A DNA stretch of 64,000 nt from JAUVPB01 sp965223695 (lineage in GTDB: Bacteria; Actinomycetota; Thermoleophilia; Gaiellales; Gaiellaceae), in contig CBDCXJ010000042.1 in the NCBI GenBank assembly GCA_965223695.1, positions 15,199-79,198 of the forward strand, given 5' to 3'. Positions 58,251-64,000 of the stretch are shown one piece after another. The position numbers and the translations under genes were made by a program. Within the stretch, counting starts at the first letter, position 1, and the number at the start of each line of letters is the position of its first letter. The notes beneath the pieces were generated by a model. It saw only the letters and a program-made list of their open reading frames with translations, was not told the DNA's origin and did no database searches.

Positions 58251-58829
58251 ATGCCTCCTCTAGACATCCTTCTCCTCGGGCCCCCGGGGGCGGGCAAGGG
58301 CACCCAGGCCAAGCGGATCGAGGACGACCGCGGCGTCCCGCAGATCTCGACCGGCGACATGCTCCGCGAGGCGATCGCATCGGGCTCAGAGCTCGGCGCC
58401 GAGGTCCAGCCGATCGTCGGGCGTGGTGATCTGGTTCCCGACGAGTTGATCGTAAGGGTCATCCGTCAGCGGCTCGAGCGAGACGACACGCGCGCCGGGT
58501 TCATTCTCGACGGCTTCCCACGGACGATCCCGCAGGCCGAGGCGCTCGACCAGATGCTCGCCGACATCGGCCGCTCGCTGCACGTCGTTCTCGAGTTCGT
58601 GCTCGACGAAGAGGAGGCCGTCGAGCGCTTGATCGGTCGCGCGGTCGACGAGGGGAGGACCGACGATGACCCCGACGTGATCCGGCACCGCTTCGTCGTC
58701 TGGCGCGAGCAGACACTGCCGCTGACCGAGTACTACAGGGGCGGCGGCAAGCTGGTTGCGCTCGACGCAGCGAAGACGGTCGACGAGGTGTACGAAGCGA
58801 TCGACAAGCACCTGCGAGTGGGGTGCTAG
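58251..58829 (+). CDS. adk: Adenylate kinase, short-lid form
   Basis: A 192-residue adenylate kinase making 2 ADP from ATP and AMP. The P-loop is GPPGAGKGTQAKRI, the AMP-binding part ISTGDMLREAIASGS, then DGFPRTIPQAEALD. The lid is short (GRAVDEGRTDDDPDVIRHR) with no zinc Cys, as in actinobacteria. map may start within the end of this gene. Confidence 0.96.
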   Translation: MPPLDILLLGPPGAGKGTQAKRIEDDRGVPQISTGDMLREAIASGSELGAEVQPIVGRGDLVPDELIVRVIRQRLERDDTRAGFILDGFPRTIPQAEALDQMLADIGRSLHVVLEFVLDEEEAVERLIGRAVDEGRTDDDPDVIRHRFVVWREQTLPLTEYYRGGGKLVALDAAKTVDEVYEAIDKHLRVGC

Positions 58830-58858
58830 ATGACGAGGGTCGTGGAGTCCACGGGGCG

Positions 58859-59647
58859 ATGATCGCGCTCAAGTCACGCGCCGAGATCGACAAGATGGCG
58901 GCCGCCGGGGCGATCGTGGCCCGGGTGCTCGAGCTGATCAAGGTAGACGTCCGCGAAGGCGTTACGACGGCCGAGCTCGACGAGCTCGCCGAGACGACGA
59001 TTCGGGAAGCAGGCGGGATACCGACCTTCAAGGGCTACCGCGGCTTCCCGGGGTCGATCTGCTCGTCGCCGAATGCGATGGTCGTCCACGGGATCCCGGG
59101 AAAGTACGCGCTCGCCGCCAGCGACATCATCTCTGTCGACGTCGGGGTAACGCTCGACGGCTACGTAGGCGACAGCGCCTGGACGTTCACTGTGGGCGAC
59201 GTGCCCCCGAGGACACAGGAGCTGCTCACAGCCTGCGAGGAGGCTCTCTACGCGGGAATCGTAAACGCGGTCGCCGGGAATCACGTTGGCGACATCTCGG
59301 CTGCCGTGCAGCGACGCACCGAAGCCGATGGCTTCGCCGTGATTCGGAGCCTCGTCGGCCACGGCGTCGGTCGCGAGATGCACGAAGAGCCCCAAGTGCC
59401 CAACTACGGTGAGCCGGGCGCGGGACCCGAGCTGCGCGAGGGTATGACGATCGCGATCGAGCCGATGATCACCGATGGCTCGTACGAGGTCGACGTGGCC
59501 GACGACGCATGGTCCATATCGACCATCGATGGGTCGCTCTCGGCGCATTTCGAGCATACGGTCGCGATCACGGCCGAAGGCCCCGAAATACTCACGCTCG
59601 GCAGCGTTTCCGAGACTGCCGCCGCAGCCGACTCTCTGATAGCATGA
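58859..59647 (+). CDS. map: Methionine aminopeptidase, type I
   Basis: A 262-residue enzyme removing N-terminal Met. The metal ligands are present: Asp in ISVDVGVTLDGYVGDSAW (two Asp), His in GHGVGREMHEEP, Glu in IAIEPMI and the final Glu in FEHTVAIT; substrate His in MVVHGIPG. ATG 58859 matches the family start; GTG 58823 would overlap adk. In many bacteria infA follows, but not here. Confidence 0.95.
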   Translation: MIALKSRAEIDKMAAAGAIVARVLELIKVDVREGVTTAELDELAETTIREAGGIPTFKGYRGFPGSICSSPNAMVVHGIPGKYALAASDIISVDVGVTLDGYVGDSAWTFTVGDVPPRTQELLTACEEALYAGIVNAVAGNHVGDISAAVQRRTEADGFAVIRSLVGHGVGREMHEEPQVPNYGEPGAGPELREGMTIAIEPMITDGSYEVDVADDAWSISTIDGSLSAHFEHTVAITAEGPEILTLGSVSETAAAADSLIA

Positions 59648-59667
59648 CGAGTTGGCGAGGGTGAGTC

Positions 59668-59808
59668 GTGCTGCCGCATGCGCATGGTGTCGCGGCGTAT
59701 CCGGCCCACCCGCCATCGGAGGAACAGATCAACGCGATGAACCACCACACGGTTGAACAAATCGCCCGCGCCACGGGAGCGACCGCTCACGCCGGGAGCG
59801 CCCGGTGA
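59668..59808 (+). other. Small ORF in the place where infA is normally found
   Basis: GTG 59668 opens a 46-residue frame (LPHAHGVAAYPAHPPSEEQ at the start) that ends in a TGA overlapping the rpmJ GTG as GTGA, the same coupling used elsewhere in the operon. It has no resemblance to IF-1, which would need about 70 codons. It may be spurious, a small protein, or a remnant. Confidence 0.25.
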
Positions 59809-59918
59809 AGGTGCGCGCGTCGGTCAAGCCGATGTGCGAGCGCTGCCGCGTCATCCGGCGTCGCGGCGCAGTCCTCGTGATCTGCACCAACCCTCGGCAC
59901 AAGCAACGACAGGGGTAA
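59805..59918 (+). CDS. rpmJ: 50S ribosomal protein L36
   Basis: A 37-residue L36 from GTG 59805 (KVRASVKPMCERCRVIRRRG), zinc-binding type with two N-terminal Cys, ICTNPRHKQRQG at the end. Exactly the family length. Confidence 0.97.
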   Translation: MKVRASVKPMCERCRVIRRRGAVLVICTNPRHKQRQG

Positions 59919-59927
59919 CGAAGACAG

Positions 59928-60311
59928 ATGGCACGCATCGCCGGCGTTAACCTTCCCCGCGATAAGCGGCTCGTCATTGCGCTCACGTACATCCACGGCA
60001 TCGGTGAGTCACGCGCCGGGGCGATCTGCGGCGAGACCGGGCTCTCGATCGATCAGAAGGTCAGAGACCTCACCGACGAGGAAGTCACGAAGCTTCGCAA
60101 CTACATCGACGACAATCTGCAGGTCGAGGGCGATCTGCGCCGTGAGCGCTCGCAGGCGGTCAAGCGGCTGATGGAGATCGGCGCATATCGAGGCCTGCGT
60201 CACCGTCGCGGGCTACCGGCGCGCGGCCAGCGCACAAAGACGAACGCGCGAACGCGCAAGGGACCCAAGAAGACGGTCGGACGCGGCAAGAAGGCCGCCG
60301 AGACAATCTAG
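59928..60311 (+). CDS. rpsM: 30S ribosomal protein S13
   Basis: A 127-residue S13 (ARIAGVNLPRDKRLVIALTY; RGLRHRRGLPARGQRTKTNA). First gene of the alpha-operon part, ten bases after rpmJ. Confidence 0.96.
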   Translation: MARIAGVNLPRDKRLVIALTYIHGIGESRAGAICGETGLSIDQKVRDLTDEEVTKLRNYIDDNLQVEGDLRRERSQAVKRLMEIGAYRGLRHRRGLPARGQRTKTNARTRKGPKKTVGRGKKAAETI

Positions 60312-60321
60312 GGCGTAGCCG

Positions 60322-60726
60322 ATGGCCCCTCCACGACGACCGGCAAGCCGCGGCCGCAGCCGCCGGCGAGCGAAGAAGAACATCGCCGTCGGGCAGGCCT
60401 ACGTCAAGACGTCGTTCAACAACACGATCGTCACCTTGACCGACCAGGAAGGCAACGTGATCTGCTGGGAGAGCGCAGGCACCGCGGGCTTCAAGGGCTC
60501 GCGCAAGTCGACGCCGTTCGCAGCCCAGGTCACCGCCGACGCCTGCGCACGCAAAGGCATGGAGAACGGCCTGCAGAAGATCGAGGTCTTCGTGAAGGGC
60601 CCCGGATCCGGCCGCGAAACCGCCGTGCGCTCGCTGCAGGCGGCGGGTCTCGAGATTCTCGGCGTCAAGGACGTGACGCCGCACGCGCACAACGGTGTTC
60701 GCCCGAAGAAGCGACGGCGGGTCTAG
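60322..60726 (+). CDS. rpsK: 30S ribosomal protein S11
   Basis: A 134-residue S11 (YVKTSFNNTIVTLTDQEGN; VKDVTPHAHNGVRPKKRRRV). Normal length. Lies in the 30S platform. Confidence 0.97.
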   Translation: MAPPRRPASRGRSRRRAKKNIAVGQAYVKTSFNNTIVTLTDQEGNVICWESAGTAGFKGSRKSTPFAAQVTADACARKGMENGLQKIEVFVKGPGSGRETAVRSLQAAGLEILGVKDVTPHAHNGVRPKKRRRV

Positions 60727-60729
60727 ACG

Positions 60730-61350
60730 GTGGCGCGCGACCGTAGCCCGAAGTGCAAGCAGTGCCGTCGCGAGGGCGTCAAGCTCTTTCTCAAAGGCGA
60801 GCGCTGTCTGACCGAGAAGTGTGCCGTCGAGCGCCGCAGCTATCCGCCGGGCGAGCATGGCCGGGGACGCATCAAGCAGTCCGAGTATCTGCTTCAGCTG
60901 CGCGCCAAGCAGAAGGCGCGCCGCTACTACGGCATCCTCGAGAAGCAGTTCCGCAACTACTACAAGGCCGCGGCGTTGCAGCAGGGAATCACGGGCGACC
61001 GGCTCCTGCAGCTGCTCGAGCTGCGCCTCGACAACGTCGTCTACCGGCTCGGGTTCGCCTCCTCGCGCGCGCAGGCGCGACAGATCATCCGCCACGGGCA
61101 CTTCCACGTGAACGGGCGCCGCGTCAACATTCCGAGCTACCGGCTTCGCCGCGACGACATCGTCTCGCTCAAGCCGCAGAGCCCGGTCGAGCAGGTCGTT
61201 CGTGATGCGACCGACCTGACGGCGTCGGTCCCAGCGTGGCTCGAGGCCGACCATGACAACCTCTCGGCGCGCGTGCTGAAGATGCCCGAGCGCAGCGAGA
61301 TCGATGCGCCCATCGAAGAGCAGCTCATCGTCGAGCTCTACTCCAAGTAG
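60730..61350 (+). CDS. rpsD: 30S ribosomal protein S4
   Basis: A 206-residue S4 from GTG 60730. The N-terminus has four Cys (CKQC and two later, in GERC and EKC), the zinc-binding form. The S4 domain has LRLDNVVYRLGFASSRAQAR. S4 starts 16S folding and often represses the alpha operon. Confidence 0.96.
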   Translation: MARDRSPKCKQCRREGVKLFLKGERCLTEKCAVERRSYPPGEHGRGRIKQSEYLLQLRAKQKARRYYGILEKQFRNYYKAAALQQGITGDRLLQLLELRLDNVVYRLGFASSRAQARQIIRHGHFHVNGRRVNIPSYRLRRDDIVSLKPQSPVEQVVRDATDLTASVPAWLEADHDNLSARVLKMPERSEIDAPIEEQLIVELYSK

Positions 61351-61400
61351 CAAGCCACAAGACCTAATCAAGTCAGCCCAAGCACGACCAGAAGGGACCC

Positions 61401-62363
61401 ATGACTGCCAGCACCAGCTTGATGGAATTCCAGACGCCGAAGATCGTCTCTGAGGACGTCACCGACCGGCGCGGCATCTTCGAGATCGAGCCGCTCGACC
61501 GAGGCTTCGGTCATACGTTCGGCAACTCGCTTCGCCGCGTCCTGCTGGGCTCGCTCGAGGGCGCAGCCGTGAGCTCGGTGAAGATCGAGGGCGTCGCCCA
61601 CGAGTTCACCACGATCGAAGGTGTTCGCGAGGACGTCATCGACATCATCCTCAACCTCAAGAACCTGGTCTGCCGGCTCCACGGCGAGTCGCCCGAGATC
61701 GAGGTCCGCCTCGACAAGAGGGGCTCGGGTGCGGCGACCGCGGGTGACATTCAGACACCTGCCGATCTCGAGATTCTCAACCCCGATCTCCAGCTGGCTG
61801 AGCTGTCGGGCAAGGGGCACCTCGAGATGACGCTCACCGTCGGCCGCGGCCGCGGCTACATGCCCGCCGATCAGAACCGCGGGCCGGACCACGCGATTGG
61901 GACGATCCCCGTCGACGCGATGTTCTCGCCGGTCAAGCGCGTGGCCTACGAGGTCGAAGCCGCCCGCGTCGGGCAGCGCACCGACTACGACAAGCTGATT
62001 CTCGACGTCACGACCGACGGGTCGATCGATCCGAAGGACGCCGTCGGGCTGGCTGCCGAGATCCTGATCCGCCAGCTGGCGATCTTCACCGACATCGACG
62101 CGATCGAGGGCCTCGCCGACGCTCCCGTCGAGGAGGAAGCCGAGTTCCCGCAGGCGCGTGGCATGGAGAACTTCCCGATCGAGGAACTCGAACTCGGCGT
62201 GCGCTCCTACAACTGCCTCAAGCGCGTCGGCATCGAGACGATCGGCGACCTGGTCTCGAAGACCGAGTCAGAGCTGGCCGCGATTCCCAACTTCGGCAAG
62301 AAGTCGATCGAGGAAGTCGCCGAGACGCTCGCCGCCCACGGCCTGGGTCTCAAGGAGGAATGA
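61401..62363 (+). CDS. rpoA: RNA polymerase alpha subunit
   Basis: A 320-residue alpha subunit. The N-terminal domain has RGFGHTFGNSLRRVLLGSLE; the C-terminal DNA-binding domain has IEELELGVRSYNCLKRVGI with the usual helix-hairpin-helix NFGKKSIEEV. AGAAGGGA precedes ATG 61401. Confidence 0.97.
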   Translation: MTASTSLMEFQTPKIVSEDVTDRRGIFEIEPLDRGFGHTFGNSLRRVLLGSLEGAAVSSVKIEGVAHEFTTIEGVREDVIDIILNLKNLVCRLHGESPEIEVRLDKRGSGAATAGDIQTPADLEILNPDLQLAELSGKGHLEMTLTVGRGRGYMPADQNRGPDHAIGTIPVDAMFSPVKRVAYEVEAARVGQRTDYDKLILDVTTDGSIDPKDAVGLAAEILIRQLAIFTDIDAIEGLADAPVEEEAEFPQARGMENFPIEELELGVRSYNCLKRVGIETIGDLVSKTESELAAIPNFGKKSIEEVAETLAAHGLGLKEE

Positions 62364-62370
62364 CCCCCGC

Positions 62371-62778
62371 GTGAGGCACCGTCGCTCCGGCAAGAAGCTA
62401 GGTCGCGACTCGGCGCATCGCAAGGCGCTCTACTCCAACCTCGCCGCGGCGCTGTTCGAGCACGGTCGCATCAAGACGACCCAGGCAAAGGCCAAGGCTG
62501 TCCAGCCGATCGCCGAGAGGCTGATCACGCTCGGCAAGCGCGACGACGTCGCGGCTCGGCGGCAGGCCGTCGCCTATCTGCGCCACAAGTGGGTTGTTGC
62601 CGACCTGTTCGAGGACGTGGGGCCGCGCTTCGCCGACCGTAACGGTGGCTATACGCGCATCGTCAAGCTCGGACCGCGCAAAGGCGACGCCGCGCCGATG
62701 GTCTACCTCGAGCTGGTCGACCACGTGCCGAAGGCCCGGGGCGGCTTCCCGACGCTCGAGCCGGCGAGCGCCGAGTAG
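62371..62778 (+). CDS. rplQ: 50S ribosomal protein L17
   Basis: A 135-residue L17 from GTG 62371 (RHRRSGKKLGRDSAHRKAL; GYTRIVKLGPRKGDAAPM). AAGGAGGAA lies at the end of rpoA, ahead of the start. Confidence 0.96.
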   Translation: MRHRRSGKKLGRDSAHRKALYSNLAAALFEHGRIKTTQAKAKAVQPIAERLITLGKRDDVAARRQAVAYLRHKWVVADLFEDVGPRFADRNGGYTRIVKLGPRKGDAAPMVYLELVDHVPKARGGFPTLEPASAE

Positions 62779-62802
62779 CTCCGACCACTACCTCGCGGGC
62801 CT

Positions 62803-63576
62803 GTGACGAAGCTCAGGCTTGCCCTCGAGTACGACGGCGCCGACTTCGCCGGCTGGGCGCGCCAGCCCGATCGCCGCACCGTCGAAGGCGTGCTTCGCGA
62901 TGCTCTCGATCGGATCTTCCCCAGCTGGGAGGACCTCGCTGTCGCGGGACGCACCGACGCTGGTGTCCACGCGTCCGGCCAGGTCGTGAGCGTCGAGGTC
63001 GAGGGTGGGCCGCCCCCGGAGTACGCGGCGGAAGCGTTGAACCGCAAGCTGCCCGCCGACGTCGCGGTGCGTGAGAGCTCGGAGGTCGACGCGCGCTTCG
63101 ATGCACGCTTCTCGGCCGTCGCGCGCGCCTATCGCTACCGGATCGTCAACGCACGTGCCCGCCCGGCGCTCGAGCGGCGGGCGCTCTGGCACCCACAACC
63201 GATCGACGTCCGCCAGCTCGAGACGGCGGCGGCCGCGATCGTCGGGCGACACGACTTCATGGCGTTCACGCCGACCGAGACCGCATACGACGGCTTCGTG
63301 CGCACCGTGCTCGCTGCACGCTGGGTCGGCAATCCGGGCGAGGTTCTCGAGCTCCGCATCGTCGCGTGCTCGTTCCTACGCCACATGGTGCGGGCGCTCG
63401 TCGGCACCATGCTCGAGCTCGAGCCGGCGCAGATCGTCGAGCTGCTACAAGGCGCGCCACGCGAGCGCGCAGGGCGGACGCTCGCTGCGTGCGGGTTGTG
63501 TCTCATCGGCGTCGCGTACACGGAGGACGAGGTCGCCTCGTTGGTTCGTGATGTCGAGGTGGGGCGGCCGGTCTAG
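62803..63576 (+). CDS. truA: tRNA pseudouridine(38-40) synthase TruA
   Basis: A 257-residue TruA modifying the tRNA anticodon stem-loop at 38-40. The catalytic Asp lies in VAGRTDAGVHASGQVV. Other family pieces are YDGADFAGWARQPDRRTVEG, HDFMAFT and FLRHMVRALVGTMLE. GTG 62803. Common last gene after rplQ. Sixteen bases after its stop the structured element Y begins. Confidence 0.95.
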   Translation: MTKLRLALEYDGADFAGWARQPDRRTVEGVLRDALDRIFPSWEDLAVAGRTDAGVHASGQVVSVEVEGGPPPEYAAEALNRKLPADVAVRESSEVDARFDARFSAVARAYRYRIVNARARPALERRALWHPQPIDVRQLETAAAAIVGRHDFMAFTPTETAYDGFVRTVLAARWVGNPGEVLELRIVACSFLRHMVRALVGTMLELEPAQIVELLQGAPRERAGRTLAACGLCLIGVAYTEDEVASLVRDVEVGRPV

Positions 63577-63590
63577 GCCGCTTTCTGGAG

Positions 63591-63656
63591 GTGGGTTGGT
63601 TGCCCGCATCCCGCCCCGCCAAAAACGGCGCGACGGGCTACCCGCAACCAACTCAT
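63591..63656 (+). repeat. Structured hairpin element, copy Y (downstream of truA)
   Basis: A 66-nt element matching copy X at 13626 in core words and layout. Outer stem 63591-63603 with 63644-63656 (including G-T pairs), middle stem CCCG/CGGG (63610-63613 with 63634-63637), inner stem CGCC/GGCG (63617-63620 with 63627-63630) around AAAAAC. ATACGG ends the unit, as in X. The outer stem GTTGGTTGC/GCAACCAAC differs from that of X but still pairs. Confidence 0.8.
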
Positions 63657-64000
63657 ACGGCTTCTACCCCTTCGACCAACCCCCCGGCCCGGCCGTTCCC
63701 TCGCGAGTCGAATACGTTCGACCGAAGCGGCGCAGCTGCCCGCCGTGGGTTACCTGGCCGAGGTGCCCGGCGGCGCGATGTGGGTCCTGAGGAGAAGTCA
63801 CCCGACCCGAATCGGCACACCGGCCCGCCGCGGGTCACCCGGCCGAGGTGTCACAGCGGTCCGTCGCTGGCCACCGGGCCGAGGTGGCCCGGCGCCCCGC
63901 CCGGGCCGGCTCGCCGCGGGCATTTCCGCCGTATCCATTTTTTCTGCCTCTCTCCAAGTCGGAGCCGACACCGCGCCCCTTCCCCGCGAACCCGCCGACG
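63657..64000. other. Non-coding right edge with three imperfect 25-bp repeats
   Basis: I see no convincing gene in these 344 bases. Three imperfect direct repeats of 25 bp lie at 63741-63765, 63826-63850 and 63862-63886; all end in GGCCGAGGTG, and the first two differ at three positions. Spacing is uneven (85 and 36 bases). A T-run (ATTTTTTC) near 63937 follows a GC-rich inverted stretch and could be a terminator. Confidence 0.5.

Noticed and set aside
63741..63886. CRISPR array
   Set aside because: Only three imperfect units with 60- and 11-base gaps and no identical repeats; no cas genes.

Overview
The window is high-GC bacterial chromosome with GTG, TTG and probably CTG starts and many 4-base stop/start overlaps. 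Gene content (ThyX, actinobacterial-type LeuA, zinc-binding L33, L36, S4 and S14, SigK/RskA-like pair, single-subunit RpoB and RpoC, type IV pilus genes) suggests an actinobacterium. A deep lineage such as Thermoleophilia is my inference; no 16S gene is present.

Region 1 (1-13.6 kb) is mixed metabolism and regulation: the edge of an XdhC/CoxI gene facing a MoxR ATPase plus CoxE-like VWA pair; thyX; an alpha/beta-hydrolase lacking its nucleophile; a minus-strand set (GMC oxidoreductase, its small subunit, an SDR, an inositol-phosphatase-like enzyme); a very large palindrome; an ECF sigma/anti-sigma pair divergent from sod with a palindromic operator; plsY; a histidine-kinase-like protein lacking the phospho-acceptor His; an Fpg-type glycosylase; and primary sigma rpoD.

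Region 2 (13.7-24.1 kb) is a type IV pilus locus: major pilin, pilT, pilM, pilN with an unusual repeat-bearing N-terminus, pilO, a PilP-like gene, a second prepilin and pilC. An IS3-family element sits inside it and interrupts an unidentified gene whose frame is restored exactly when the element and one 4-bp target duplicate are removed. A fragment of a second, related copy lies nearby.

Region 3 (24.1-28.4 kb) has an HpnB-like glycosyltransferase, leuA, two response regulators and tRNA-Met.

Region 4 (28.4-63.6 kb) is the transcription/translation superlocus: rpmG-secE-nusG-rplKA-rplJL-rpoBC, a diguanylate cyclase on the opposite strand, then the joined str, S10, spc and alpha operons ending in rpoA-rplQ-truA. 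Many ribosomal proteins carry long acidic or low-complexity tails, RpoC has a long extra helical segment in its clamp region, and infA is absent from its usual place between map and rpmJ.

The least explained signals are non-coding: a conserved hairpin element found downstream of both rpoD and truA, with different but self-complementary outer stems; a dispersed roughly 52-nt unit that occurs inverted inside the 170-nt palindrome and again between rplO and secY; and a set of imperfect 25-bp repeats at the right edge.
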